From positions 1,736,001-1,800,000 of the forward strand of contig NZ_AP019309.1 of NCBI RefSeq assembly GCF_003925875.1: 64,000 bases of DNA, in the 5' to 3' direction. The stretch is from Intestinibaculum porci. GTDB lineage: Bacteria; Bacillota_I; Bacilli_A; Erysipelotrichales; Coprobacillaceae. Within the stretch, counting starts at the first letter, position 1. Every line of letters begins with the position of its first letter. Shown piece after piece: positions 8,581 to 18,016 of the stretch. The position numbers and the translations under genes are program-made. The notes below the pieces were generated by a model. It saw only the letters and a program-made list of their open reading frames with translations, made no database searches and was not told the DNA's origin.

Positions 8581-9215
8581 AATAAAGAGTCAATCGCTTC
8601 TTTACGGTTAGGATTTTTAAAGACATAACTGCCAGCGACTAACACGTCAACCCCTGCTTCTTTACAAAGCTGGCCGGTTTGCGCATTGATCCCGCCGTCA
8701 ACTTCGATGACGTAGTGGTGATCCTTTTTCATGGCGGCTAACTGTTTGATTTTGTCAAGCGCGCTTTCTTTGAAAGACTGACCGCCAAAGCCTGGTTCAA
8801 CGCTCATCACTAAGACTAAATCAACATCATCTAAATAAGGCTTGATGGCTTCAACGCTTGTCCCTGGCTTAATGGTAATCCCATTTTTTGCGCCTAGGTC
8901 ATGGATTTGTTTAAGCAAAGCTTTGGTTTCTTCGACGCTGTCCATCGCTTCGACATGAAAGTTGACCAGATCAGCCCCTGCTTCGACAAATTTTGGAGCA
9001 TAGAAAGCGGGATCAGAAATCATCAGATGGACATCAATAAATTTATCCGTTACCTTACGTAAATTGCCTAAAATGCCATAACCAAATGAAATATTAGGGA
9101 CGAAGTGACCATCCATTACATCATAATGGAGCCAAGACGCGCCTTCTAATGTATCAATTTCTTCTTTCAGTTTGGTAAAATCTGCCGATAAGACAGATGG
9201 TGCAACGTTAATCAT
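8577..9215 (-). CDS. rpe: Ribulose-phosphate 3-epimerase
   Basis: This 212-residue TIM-barrel enzyme interconverts ribulose 5-phosphate and xylulose 5-phosphate in the pentose phosphate pathway. Motifs are PSVLSADF, HYDVMDGHFVPNISFG (metal-binding His and Asp), VMSVEPGFGGQSF and EVDGGI. Its start overlaps the end of rsgA by 8 bases and its stop overlaps thiN by 4, so it is coupled on both sides. Confidence 0.96.
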   Translation of the reverse strand: MINVAPSVLSADFTKLKEEIDTLEGASWLHYDVMDGHFVPNISFGYGILGNLRKVTDKFIDVHLMISDPAFYAPKFVEAGADLVNFHVEAMDSVEETKALLKQIHDLGAKNGITIKPGTSVEAIKPYLDDVDLVLVMSVEPGFGGQSFKESALDKIKQLAAMKKDHHYVIEVDGGINAQTGQLCKEAGVDVLVAGSYVFKNPNRKEAIDSLL

Positions 9216-10071
9216 ATTTATGTTCCTCTCTTTCTTTAACTTCCTTTAAAAAACTTAAATAGTGATGATAGCGATCCTCACTGATGACGCCTTCAGCCAC
9301 CGCTTCTTTAACGGCGCAGCGGGGTTCGCTGTCATGGAGACAGCCGCGAAACTTGCATGAGGACGCTAAGGCTTTAAAGTCATGGTAAGACGTCGCTAAT
9401 TCAACTGGGGTCATCTCTAATTCTAAAGAAGAAAAGCCCGGTGTATCAGCGACATAACCGCCATGCATAGCGATGAGCTCCGTATGGCGCGTGGTATGTT
9501 TCCCACGTCCTAAGGCATCAGAAATTTCATTGGTTTCAATCTGTAAATGAATATCTAACGCATTAAGAAGTGAAGACTTCCCTACCCCTGACTGGCCGGT
9601 GACCACGGTGCTTTTTCCTTTGAGGGTTGCCTTCACTTCTTCGATACCGATATGCTCTTTACTGCTGACAAAGATGACCTTATAAGACGCATAATCCTTT
9701 TGGATTTGCGCCATTAAGGAATCATCTAAATCAATTTTGGTAATGACAATAATCGGTTCAATGGAGAGATGTTCCACCATCGCGAGAAAGCGATCGAGCA
9801 GCACCCCATCAAAGTCTGGGTGGGTAATTGAGAAAACCAGCAGCGCCTGATCAACATTACAGATCGGCGGTCTCGTTAAGACGTTTTTTCGCGGGAGAAG
9901 CTTTAAAATATAGCCTTCCTGATTCTCATCGATATCAAACTCGACACGATCCCCCACGAGTGGTTTCTGTTTTGTTTTTCTAAATTTACCTCTTGCCTTA
10001 CAGGTATAAACCTGTCCATTGCTGCTGACATAATAGAAGCCGGCAAGTGCTTTGATGATTTTTCCTTCCAT
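9208..10071 (-). CDS. rsgA: Small ribosomal subunit biogenesis GTPase RsgA
   Basis: The 287-residue protein shows the circularly permuted GTPase order: an N-terminal OB-fold, then G4 (ITKIDL), then G1 (GQSGVGKSSLLN), then G3 (DTPGF). It ends with a zinc-binding C-terminal domain (CKFRGCLHDSEPRC). RsgA acts in late maturation of the 30S subunit. AGGAGG precedes the ATG. It lies 15 bases after prkC; the kinase-phosphatase-RsgA neighbourhood is conserved in Bacillota. Confidence 0.96.
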   Translation of the reverse strand: MEGKIIKALAGFYYVSSNGQVYTCKARGKFRKTKQKPLVGDRVEFDIDENQEGYILKLLPRKNVLTRPPICNVDQALLVFSITHPDFDGVLLDRFLAMVEHLSIEPIIVITKIDLDDSLMAQIQKDYASYKVIFVSSKEHIGIEEVKATLKGKSTVVTGQSGVGKSSLLNALDIHLQIETNEISDALGRGKHTTRHTELIAMHGGYVADTPGFSSLELEMTPVELATSYHDFKALASSCKFRGCLHDSEPRCAVKEAVAEGVISEDRYHHYLSFLKEVKEREEHKYD

Positions 10072-10086
10072 TGAACCTCCTACGTA

Positions 10087-12093
10087 TTAATTATTTGTCG
10101 ATGTGCTTGATGAACTTGTTTCATCGCTGTTTGTCGTTGTATTAGATGCGCCATTTGTAGCCGCGTTATCACTATTTCCGCTTGAAGATGTATCGCTGCC
10201 TTCATTGCTGCTTGCTTTCGAAGTTGAAGAACTATCCGACTTCTTCTTGCTTGATGACGAAGAAGTGCTTGAGCCATTAGATGATTCCGAACCATCCGTA
10301 TTGCTTGATGCATCGGTATTGGATGTATTTTCATCACTTTGATCATCTTTCTTTTGTGGCACCTGATCATAGTAATAAAGGGTAATAGTCGTGCCCTTTT
10401 TCGTGACAACGGTATAAGGGGCGATACTTTGCTTTATAACGGTGTTCAGATTGCTTTCCGTAACCTTCGACGCCTCATCATCAGATGGTTTTAGCACACT
10501 GGTCTTCACGTTAAAGCCTAAAGACTTTAAGGTCGATGTTGCCGATGAAATCGAATCGCCATAAAGATAAGGAACGGTAATCGATACACCTTTAGACACG
10601 GTTAAGGTAATTGATTTATTTTCGGAATTAGGATCGACCTTTTCCCCGCTAGAGACGCTCTGACCGATGACTTCCCCAGCCGCAAAATCATCATCCGTCT
10701 TTTCATAGCGGCTGACGCTATAACCTAAGTCTTCCAGTTCACTTTTCGCCGTGCTGTATTTTTCACCAGTATAATCTTTCATAATGATCCATTTTCCTGA
10801 TGACACTGTTACAGTAATGGCTGTATCCTTTTTAATTGTAGTACCGCTTTTTGGGGAAGTAGAAATGACTTTACCAGACGCGTATGTTTCGGATAATTCC
10901 GTGCGGTAAGTGACATTGCCATCTAACTCTTCTTCTTTGAGTTTCGATGAAGCTGCAGATTTCTTCATACCCACTAAATTGGGCATCGTATAAGTTTTTG
11001 ACTTATTGAGAATACCGCTGCTCATAACGCCAATAATCACCGCTGCCACAATCGCTAAAGCGATCACAATCACAATGAGCTTACCTTTGCCTTTTTTCTT
11101 CTTCTTTTCAACTTTTGGCGTAGCCCGCGTAACTCTTGGCGTTTCTTCAGTCTCAGATGGCAGCGCCGCCGGCGCGGTATCTTCTTTATCCTGCGTAAAG
11201 AATTCCGTATTGCCAGCAACGATTGTGGGTTCACTCGCTGGGGCCCCGAAACTGATTTTCTTTTCATTAGGATGATCGAGACAGGTATTAATATCCTGTA
11301 ACATATCCAAGGCGCTCTCATAACGATTGAGCGGGTTTTTAGCTGTCGCTTTGATGATAATATTTTCCACTGACTGAGGAATCGATGAGTTAAACTCACG
11401 CACTGAAGGAATTTCATCACGCATATGTTTCAATGCGATATTGACTGGTGATTCCCCATTAAATGGTACTTCCCCTCGTAATAATTCATAAAAGATAATC
11501 CCTAAAGCATAAATATCACTCTGTGGTGTGGCTTTTTCGCCACGGGCAATTTCTGGCGCTAAATAATGGAGCGACCCCATAATGGTATTGGTCTGGGTGA
11601 CCTGCGAGAGTGACTGGATCGAGGCAATACCAAAGTCCGTAATTTTCACAATACCAGAATCGGTAATGAGAATATTCTGCGGTTTCAAATCACGATGGAC
11701 AATCCCCATCGAATGAGCGGTGGCAACCGCCGAAACGACCTGTTTCATAATATCGATTGCTTCAATGTAATGCAAAGCGCCACGAATATTAATGAGCTGT
11801 TTTAAAGTCTGCCCTTTAACATATTCCATGACGATGTAATAAAGATCATCTTCATCACCCACGTCATAAATGGAGACGATATTCTTATGATTGATTGCCG
11901 CGGCGGCGGAAGCTTCACGATGGAAACGTTTGATATAAATAGGATCACCGGTTAATGATGAACGTAAAATCTTAACCGCGACTTTGCGGTTTAAGACCTG
12001 ATCTTCCGCTAAATAAACATCTGCCATCCCGCCTTGACCAATTAAAGATTTAAGCAGATAACGATCTGCCAGCAAACGATTCACTTCACTCAT
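10087..12093 (-). CDS. prkC: PASTA-domain Ser/Thr protein kinase (PrkC/StkP type)
   Basis: The protein is 668 residues from the ATG at 12093, chosen for its GGAGG site; an upstream extension lies inside stp. It has a cytoplasmic kinase domain with GQGGMADVY (about 19-27), HRDLKPQN and DFG. A membrane segment (LIVIVIALAIVAAVIIGVM) is at about 340-360, followed by three extracellular PASTA repeats that sense muropeptides or lipid II. The last roughly 90 residues are an unusual Ser/Asn/Thr-rich tail. It controls cell-wall growth and division with the phosphatase encoded just upstream, whose gene it overlaps by 8 bases. Confidence 0.96.
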   Translation of the reverse strand: MSEVNRLLADRYLLKSLIGQGGMADVYLAEDQVLNRKVAVKILRSSLTGDPIYIKRFHREASAAAAINHKNIVSIYDVGDEDDLYYIVMEYVKGQTLKQLINIRGALHYIEAIDIMKQVVSAVATAHSMGIVHRDLKPQNILITDSGIVKITDFGIASIQSLSQVTQTNTIMGSLHYLAPEIARGEKATPQSDIYALGIIFYELLRGEVPFNGESPVNIALKHMRDEIPSVREFNSSIPQSVENIIIKATAKNPLNRYESALDMLQDINTCLDHPNEKKISFGAPASEPTIVAGNTEFFTQDKEDTAPAALPSETEETPRVTRATPKVEKKKKKGKGKLIVIVIALAIVAAVIIGVMSSGILNKSKTYTMPNLVGMKKSAASSKLKEEELDGNVTYRTELSETYASGKVISTSPKSGTTIKKDTAITVTVSSGKWIIMKDYTGEKYSTAKSELEDLGYSVSRYEKTDDDFAAGEVIGQSVSSGEKVDPNSENKSITLTVSKGVSITVPYLYGDSISSATSTLKSLGFNVKTSVLKPSDDEASKVTESNLNTVIKQSIAPYTVVTKKGTTITLYYYDQVPQKKDDQSDENTSNTDASSNTDGSESSNGSSTSSSSSKKKSDSSSTSKASSNEGSDTSSSGNSDNAATNGASNTTTNSDETSSSSTSTNN

Positions 12094-12823
12094 GCGCTTC
12101 GCCTCCTTCCAAAAGAATGACCGAAATATTATCATAACCGCCATGAATATTGGCTTGTTTAATGAGTTCTTCAGTTTTGACTTTCGCATTCCCTTCGCCG
12201 GCGAGAATTGCAATCATCTGCTCATTAGAAAGAGAATTGTATAAGCCATCCGAACACATCATAAAAGCCTCATAATCAGCCGGTAACTCGCAAAACGATA
12301 CTTTTAAAAGATCTGTCACCCCAACCGCCTGAATCAAAACGTTTTTCTGGGGATGATCAATCGCTTGTTTTTCGGTAATATAGCCGCCTTTTAATAAGGC
12401 ATTGACTAAGGTATCATCAACCGTTAACTGGGTTAACACGTTGTTTTTAAAGATATAAGCGCGGCTATCGCCAACATGTGAGACATACATTTGCTGACCT
12501 TTGAGATAGGCCACGACAACGGTTGTCCCCATGCCGTTATATTCCTCATTTTCTGAGCCTTTGGCATAAACCGCATTATTTGCTTCCATAATAAGATTGG
12601 TGAACCACATTTTGATATCATTGGCACTAAGTAACTCTTCATGCTCTTCAAAGTGGTCCATAATATAATCACAAGTCATTTGCGCAGCGACTTCGCCGGC
12701 CTTATGGCCGCCCATCCCATCGCAAAGGACGCAGAGAAGTTCATCGTCGTTGATTTTCTTATACGCTACGCGATCCTGGTTTGTTTCACGCAGGTTCCCC
12801 ACATCGGTAGACATTGAAATCAT
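12086..12823 (-). CDS. stp: PP2C-type Ser/Thr phosphatase, partner of PrkC
   Basis: The protein of about 245 residues has the PP2C motifs RETNQDR, CDGMGGHKAGEVA, GMGTTVV, HVGDSRAYI and CSDGLYN, whose aspartates bind the two catalytic metals. It dephosphorylates targets of the adjacent PASTA kinase. AGGAGG lies 11 bases before the ATG at 12823 and 8 bases before an in-frame TTG at 12826, so either could be the start. The stop overlaps prkC. Confidence 0.95.
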   Translation of the reverse strand: MISMSTDVGNLRETNQDRVAYKKINDDELLCVLCDGMGGHKAGEVAAQMTCDYIMDHFEEHEELLSANDIKMWFTNLIMEANNAVYAKGSENEEYNGMGTTVVVAYLKGQQMYVSHVGDSRAYIFKNNVLTQLTVDDTLVNALLKGGYITEKQAIDHPQKNVLIQAVGVTDLLKVSFCELPADYEAFMMCSDGLYNSLSNEQMIAILAGEGNAKVKTEELIKQANIHGGYDNISVILLEGGEAHE

Positions 12824-12828
12824 CAAGA

Positions 12829-13857
12829 CTAAGCCCTCCTTTCCTTTTTCGCTCTTAACTGACCGCAGGCCCCATCGATATCACTGCCATGTTCCTTGCG
12901 CAGTGTCACGTTGATATGTAAACGTAATAATTCATCTTTAAAAGCCTGAATCTTATCCTCACTTGATTTCTGGAATCCTTTTTCATCAACCGCATTGTAT
13001 GGAATAAGGTTGACATAGACATTGAGTCCTCGTAAATAATGTGCCAACTGCCGTGCATACTTGACATCATCATTGACATCTTTCAGTAAAATATACTCAA
13101 GGGTCACACGACGATTGGTCGCTTCGATATAATCTTTGATCGCCGCTCTTAACTGATCCATTGGATACGTCTTATTGATAGGCATCAAAGTGTTACGAAT
13201 ATCATCATTAGGCGCATGCAGCGAAATGGCTAAATTCACTTGAATGCCTTCCTTCGCAAAATCGTAGATGCGTGGCACCAGGCCGCAAGTGGACACAGTG
13301 ATATGACGAGCCCCAATCGCTAAGCCTTTAGGCGCATTGATCGTATAAATAAAATTCATGACGTTGTCATAATTATCAAATGGTTCCCCAGTGCCCATGA
13401 TCACAACATGAGAAACACGTTCATTTAAATCATTTTGAACCGTCATGATCTGACGGACCATCTCTCCGCTTGTTAAGTTTCGCTGCTTTTTGAGTAACCC
13501 TGAAGCGCAGAACTTACAGGCCATATTACATCCTAACTGACTTGTCACACAAAGTGACTGACCATAAGGATGAATCATCAGCACGGTTTCAATAAGACCG
13601 CCGTCATCTAAGGCTAAAAGGTATTTGGTTGTTCCATCAGCCGAAACCTGCTTTTCCACGATTTCTAATAAATCACAGGAAAAGTTTTCTGCCAGTTTGG
13701 CTTGCAGAGTCTTTGATAAATTGGTCATCTGGGACCAGTCATGGACATTTTTCGTATAAAGCCATTCAAAGACCTGATTGGCTCGAAACTTCTTTTCTCC
13801 AATGGCTAAAAATGCTTCGACCATCTGCTCTCTTGTTAAATCGTAAATTGAGTTCAT
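12829..13857 (-). CDS. rlmN: Dual-specificity 23S rRNA/tRNA adenine-C2 methyltransferase RlmN
   Basis: The 342-residue radical SAM enzyme methylates C2 of A2503 in 23S rRNA and A37 in tRNA. The iron-sulphur motif CNMACKFC (CxxxCxxC) is clear, as are GTGEPFDNYDNV, STCGLVPRI and LAISLHAPND. The family's catalytic cysteine is present in the C-terminal SDIDGACGQLRAK. The start overlaps the rsmB stop by four bases. Confidence 0.97.
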   Translation of the reverse strand: MNSIYDLTREQMVEAFLAIGEKKFRANQVFEWLYTKNVHDWSQMTNLSKTLQAKLAENFSCDLLEIVEKQVSADGTTKYLLALDDGGLIETVLMIHPYGQSLCVTSQLGCNMACKFCASGLLKKQRNLTSGEMVRQIMTVQNDLNERVSHVVIMGTGEPFDNYDNVMNFIYTINAPKGLAIGARHITVSTCGLVPRIYDFAKEGIQVNLAISLHAPNDDIRNTLMPINKTYPMDQLRAAIKDYIEATNRRVTLEYILLKDVNDDVKYARQLAHYLRGLNVYVNLIPYNAVDEKGFQKSSEDKIQAFKDELLRLHINVTLRKEHGSDIDGACGQLRAKKERRA

Positions 13858-15098
13858 AGTTCATCCTTCTTCAAAAGACACATATAAAAGCCATCACTAT
13901 GCATATCAAACGGTAATATTGTTTTCTCTTCAACGACGCGCATATCAGGATGGTCTTTCACGAATGTGGCGACTTGTTTTTCATTTTCTTTTTTATTTAT
14001 TGTACACGTACTATACACAATATTACCACCCATTTTACACAACTGGTAGGCATTTTCCAATAATTTTTTCTGAATCGGAATGATTTCATCCATCGCTGAA
14101 GGCTCATGATAACGAATTTCCACTTTTCGTGCCAAGACGCCAAGCCCTGTGCAAGGTCCATCTAAAAGGATTGCATCATACTGCTTTTTGCCAAAGGTTT
14201 CTAAGTTTGTCGCATCGCCAACCTGGGCATTGATGATGGTTGCGCCTAAGCGCGATGCATTGTCATTAATGAGAGCAATTTTGTGCTTATAAAGATCAAA
14301 AGCATCAATCGTGCCCTGATTATCCATGAGCGCAGCTAAGTGCGTCGTTTTCGATCCTGGCGCCGCGCACATATCTAATACCTGCATGCCCGGCTGAGGG
14401 CTTAATAGCTGCGCGACGCATTGTGACGATTCATCCTGAATTGTCACAATGCCTTCCTTAAAAGCCTGAGTGTGAGCAATATTTCCGCCTTCATAATAGA
14501 CGGCATCTTTGGTATAAGGAGATGCCTTAAAACGTGGATCTTTTTGAATGAGCGCTTCACGACTGATCTTTAAGGTATTCACGCGAGCACATTTGATTGG
14601 CACTTCATTGTCAGATGCTAAAATCTTTTTCGTTGTCTCTAAGCCATACTGCTTTTTTAACATCTTCACGAGCCATAAAGGATGGGACGTGATGATACTT
14701 AAATAATCATCTTCTGATAATGATGATAAATCCGCCGGCTGCGCAAAGCTGGAGCGTAAGACGGCGTTTACAAAGCTCGCCGCTCTCGCCCCGCGGCGCT
14801 TTTTGGCGAGCGCTACGCTGCTATCGACGATCGCATAATCAGGCATATGCATATAAAGATGCTCATACATGCTCATTAAAAGGAGCATTCTTTCCGTCAC
14901 TTTGACCCTTTTGCCTTGAATATGCGCTTTAAGTTCATATTCTAAACGTAAACGATACTGAATCGTCCCATACACTAAGGCAGTCACCAGATCATTTTTG
15001 ACCTGATGGCTATTTAACGCATGATTAAGGGCAATATTCAAATAGGTATGATCTTTCTCGTAAGCAACGAGAATATCGAGTGCTAAATCTCTTTCCAT
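13854..15098 (-). CDS. rsmB: 16S rRNA cytosine-C5 methyltransferase RsmB
   Basis: The 414-residue protein has an N-terminal NusB-like RNA-binding domain (about 1-130) and a SAM methyltransferase domain with LDMCAAPGSKTTHLA, DAILLDGPCTGLG and YSTCTINKKENE. The two motif cysteines, TC and PC, are the general base and nucleophile for m5C formation at C967 of 16S rRNA. It lies 4 bases after priA. The fmt and def genes usually found between priA and rsmB in Bacillota are absent. Confidence 0.95.
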   Translation of the reverse strand: MERDLALDILVAYEKDHTYLNIALNHALNSHQVKNDLVTALVYGTIQYRLRLEYELKAHIQGKRVKVTERMLLLMSMYEHLYMHMPDYAIVDSSVALAKKRRGARAASFVNAVLRSSFAQPADLSSLSEDDYLSIITSHPLWLVKMLKKQYGLETTKKILASDNEVPIKCARVNTLKISREALIQKDPRFKASPYTKDAVYYEGGNIAHTQAFKEGIVTIQDESSQCVAQLLSPQPGMQVLDMCAAPGSKTTHLAALMDNQGTIDAFDLYKHKIALINDNASRLGATIINAQVGDATNLETFGKKQYDAILLDGPCTGLGVLARKVEIRYHEPSAMDEIIPIQKKLLENAYQLCKMGGNIVYSTCTINKKENEKQVATFVKDHPDMRVVEEKTILPFDMHSDGFYMCLLKKDEL

Positions 15099-15102
15099 AT
15101 TA

Positions 15103-17289
15103 TTATATTTGGGTATACGGGTTAAAATCGCATACCATTGTCACCTTTCCATTTTGACTCACATTGTAATAGCGCATGAGTGATTTGAGCACCGGTAATA
15201 ACGCTTCACTTTTAATATATTTCACTAAAATGCGTTCACGATAGAAATCCTGCATTTTAAAGACCGCGGCCTCACTAGGCCCTAAGGCTTTCACGCTATG
15301 TAAATGTGCGACTAAATAATTTTTGATATCTAAGGAAGCCGCTTTAACGGCTTCACTGCTTCGTGATTGTATAATAATTGACACTAAATGACAATAGGGA
15401 GGATATAAGGCCTGTTTGCGAAACTTCATCTCTTCGTTAAAGAAACCCTGATAGTCCTGCTTAGCCGCCATGGTAATGGCGTAATGCGTGGGATTGAAGG
15501 TCTGAATCAGGACGCTGCCGGCCTTTTGACCGCGTCCGCTTCGGCCGGCTACCTGCGTTAACAAATCAAAAGTCCGTTCACTTGCGCGATAGTCGGGAAT
15601 CATTAACGTTAAATCGGCACTTAAGACGCCAACAAAGGTAACATTCTCAAAGTCTAAGCCTTTCGCAATCATTTGCGTGCCTAAAAGAATATTTCCTTCG
15701 TTTTTCGCAAAGGCTTCTAATAATCGTAAATGATCGTTCTTATTTCTCGTTGTATCATAATCAAAGCGAATAACCTTAGCCCCTTGAATGGTATGATTGA
15801 GCTCTTCTTCAATCTTCTGCGTGCCATAACCGATTTTCTTTAAAGCCGGGGCCCCGCAATGCGGACAATTATGGGGCATCGTGATGCTGTAGCCGCAGTA
15901 ATGACATTTTAAAGTGCCATCATTTTTGTGATACGTTAACGTGACATCGCAATGCGGACATTTGATTGTTTCCTGGCATTCCTCACATAAGACAAAAGAA
16001 GCGTATCCTCTTTTATTCAGCAAGACAATCGCCTGCTCACCGCGATCAAGCGTCTCCTGCAAACGTGCTTTCAGTTTTCTTGACATCAGCTCATAATGCC
16101 CAGCTTTCGTTTCCTCAACCATATTGACAATATCCACTTGAGGCAATGGCTTTTTATTAATCCGAATTGGCATTTCGTATAAATCGTAAACACCTTTTTG
16201 AGCTCGCGCATAAGATTCGACGCTCGGCGTCGCTGAGCCTAAAACAATCCGCGCATGGTGCGCATGCGCCCGATAGCGGGCAATGGACAAGGTATGGTAA
16301 CGGGGCGTATTTTCCTGTTTATAAGAGCTGTCATGTTCTTCATCCATAATAATCAGACCGATCTGCGCTAAAGGTGCAAAGATGGCGCTGCGCGCTCCCA
16401 CGACAATACGTACCTGACCATCGCGAATACGACGATATTCATCGTAACGTTCCCCCTGTGATAAACGGGAATGTAATATTGCCACCGCGTCGCCAAAGCG
16501 CTGCTTAAAGATCGCCACCATCATCGGTGTTAAGGAGATTTCTGGAACGAGCATAATCACGTTTTGTCCTTGCTTTAAAATTTCTCGGCTTAAAGCAATA
16601 TACACTTCGGTTTTTCCTGAACCTGTCACCCCGTGAATCAGACTGATCCGCTCAGGTCTTTGCATAATGCCTGCGACCACTTGAGCCTGCGCCGACGTTA
16701 AAGTGATCTCTTGATGTTTTTCTTCTAAACGCATGTGAAAAGGATCACGGTAAATCTCTTTTTTGTAGACTTCCACGAAACCCTGTTTCTCTAAAGAAGA
16801 AATAATAGCCCGGGAATAGTCTTTGACAAAGTGATCACCAGCTGCGTGTAAGTCATGATACACCTCTTGCTGCTTGGGAGTTTTCGGGGTGCCTTCTTTG
16901 ATAATGCGAACCGCCTGTAAATAGATGGGACCAGAGGTTTTTCCGCTGCTAGGTTTCAAACTCCCCGGCAGCATCGTCTGGAGGCATGCGATTAATGGCG
17001 ATAAAGTCAGTTTAGCCATGTGTTTGGCCAAATCCAATAATTCCTTATTGAGGATGGGCGCCTCATCAATAACATCTAAAATCGGCATGATTTTAAAGCC
17101 ATATTGCTCTTCTGCCTCCTTTAAGGATAATGATGTGAGTGTAACCTTAAGAACATAAGCAGTGAGCACTTGTGAGCGGAAACGCACACGTACGCGTACC
17201 CCTTCATTGATCGGCTGTTTACTATAATATGTAAAAGGCCGATCAAGGGCATCAGCGACCTTTTCGACAAGACAATCGACAATATACAT
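15103..17289 (-). CDS. priA: Primosomal replication-restart helicase PriA
   Basis: The 728-residue SF2 DNA helicase reloads the replisome at collapsed forks. It has an N-terminal 3'-fork-binding domain, Walker A GVTGSGKTEVY, the DEEH box in IIMDEEHDSSY, and GSATPSVES. A zinc module (CEECQETIKCPHC, then CHYCGYS and CPHCG) interrupts the helicase core. The ATG at 17289 follows a GGAGGAG site; an upstream extension runs through the gmk terminator and is rejected. It is the first gene of the operon that ends with tcdA copy 2. Confidence 0.96.
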   Translation of the reverse strand: MYIVDCLVEKVADALDRPFTYYSKQPINEGVRVRVRFRSQVLTAYVLKVTLTSLSLKEAEEQYGFKIMPILDVIDEAPILNKELLDLAKHMAKLTLSPLIACLQTMLPGSLKPSSGKTSGPIYLQAVRIIKEGTPKTPKQQEVYHDLHAAGDHFVKDYSRAIISSLEKQGFVEVYKKEIYRDPFHMRLEEKHQEITLTSAQAQVVAGIMQRPERISLIHGVTGSGKTEVYIALSREILKQGQNVIMLVPEISLTPMMVAIFKQRFGDAVAILHSRLSQGERYDEYRRIRDGQVRIVVGARSAIFAPLAQIGLIIMDEEHDSSYKQENTPRYHTLSIARYRAHAHHARIVLGSATPSVESYARAQKGVYDLYEMPIRINKKPLPQVDIVNMVEETKAGHYELMSRKLKARLQETLDRGEQAIVLLNKRGYASFVLCEECQETIKCPHCDVTLTYHKNDGTLKCHYCGYSITMPHNCPHCGAPALKKIGYGTQKIEEELNHTIQGAKVIRFDYDTTRNKNDHLRLLEAFAKNEGNILLGTQMIAKGLDFENVTFVGVLSADLTLMIPDYRASERTFDLLTQVAGRSGRGQKAGSVLIQTFNPTHYAITMAAKQDYQGFFNEEMKFRKQALYPPYCHLVSIIIQSRSSEAVKAASLDIKNYLVAHLHSVKALGPSEAAVFKMQDFYRERILVKYIKSEALLPVLKSLMRYYNVSQNGKVTMVCDFNPYTQI

Positions 17290-17321
17290 AGGACTCCTCC
17301 TTCTTTTCTCCATTATAACAT

Positions 17322-17346
17322 ACAAAAAGCAGGAATTAGTCCTGCT
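17322..17346 (-). terminator. Terminator after gmk
   Basis: The stem AGCAGGA/TCCTGCT overlaps the gmk stop codon and is followed on the minus strand by TTTTTG. It separates gmk from priA at least partly. Confidence 0.75.
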
Positions 17347-17908
17347 TCTTGATGGCGCTGCGAATAATTGCGGCAATTTCTGAAGCCGCCTGATCAATGG
17401 TATTATTCACAACAACATGTTTATAGTTATCCTTTGTTTTGATTTCGCGTTCCGCCTTTTCCAAGCGCTGACGGACAATATCCTCCGCTTCGGTGCGGCG
17501 ACCGCGAATGCGTCTTTCAAGTTCCTCCATTGATGGGGGTACTAAGAAAATCGTTAAGGCATCTGGCACTTTAGCCATCACCTGAAGAGCGCCTTGAACT
17601 TCGATTTCCAGTAAAACGTTCTTGCCTTCGTTTAAGAGTTTTTCGACATGTTCTTTTGGTGTTCCATAATAGTTACCAACAAATTCAGCATGTTCGAGAA
17701 GGCCGCCTTCAGCGACTTTCTTTTCAAATGTGTCACGATCGACAAAGAAATAATCCCGGCCATCGACTTCTCCCGGTCTCGCGCTGCGGGTTGTCATCGA
17801 AATAGAATACGCCAGATTCAATGTCTGATCTTCAAATAATTTTGCACGTACCGTGCCCTTGCCAACCCCGCTAGGGCCAGAAAGGATGATGAGTAAACCT
17901 TTTGACAT
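17336..17908 (-). CDS. gmk: Guanylate kinase
   Basis: The 190-residue enzyme phosphorylates GMP to GDP. It shows the P-loop GPSGVGKGTV, the GMP-binding segments TTRSARPGEVDGRDYFF and GNYYGTP, and the lid region RRIRGRRTEAEDIVRQRL. AAAGGAGA precedes the ATG. It is divergent from rqcH, as in many Bacillota, but rpoZ and coaBC, which normally follow gmk, are missing. Confidence 0.97.
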   Translation of the reverse strand: MSKGLLIILSGPSGVGKGTVRAKLFEDQTLNLAYSISMTTRSARPGEVDGRDYFFVDRDTFEKKVAEGGLLEHAEFVGNYYGTPKEHVEKLLNEGKNVLLEIEVQGALQVMAKVPDALTIFLVPPSMEELERRIRGRRTEAEDIVRQRLEKAEREIKTKDNYKHVVVNNTIDQAASEIAAIIRSAIKKQD

Positions 17909-17933
17909 CTCTGTTCTCCTTTAATTTACATAA

Positions 17934-17962
17934 ATAATATAATCTTAACATTTTCCTGTCAA
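17934..17962 (-). promoter_or_regulatory. Promoter of gmk
   Basis: Consensus TTGACA (17957-17962) and TATTAT (17934-17939) with a 17-base spacer on the minus strand, about 25 bases upstream of gmk. Confidence 0.8.
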
Positions 17963-17994
17963 TGGATTCCCCTGTAAATTCATATATTGTATGT

Positions 17995-18000
17995 TATAAT
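17995..18000 (+). promoter_or_regulatory. -10 box of rqcH
   Basis: A perfect TATAAT lies only 17 bases before the rqcH start codon, implying a very short 5' leader. The -35 region (CTGTAA at 17972-17977) is weak. It overlaps the divergent intergenic region with gmk. Confidence 0.5.
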
Positions 18001-18016
18001 GACACGGGTGATAAAT

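Noticed and set aside
10080-10409. Reading frames overlapping the prkC 3' end in other frames and on the other strand
   Set aside because: They come from the repetitive Ser/Asn-coding tail and have no ribosome binding site or family resemblance.
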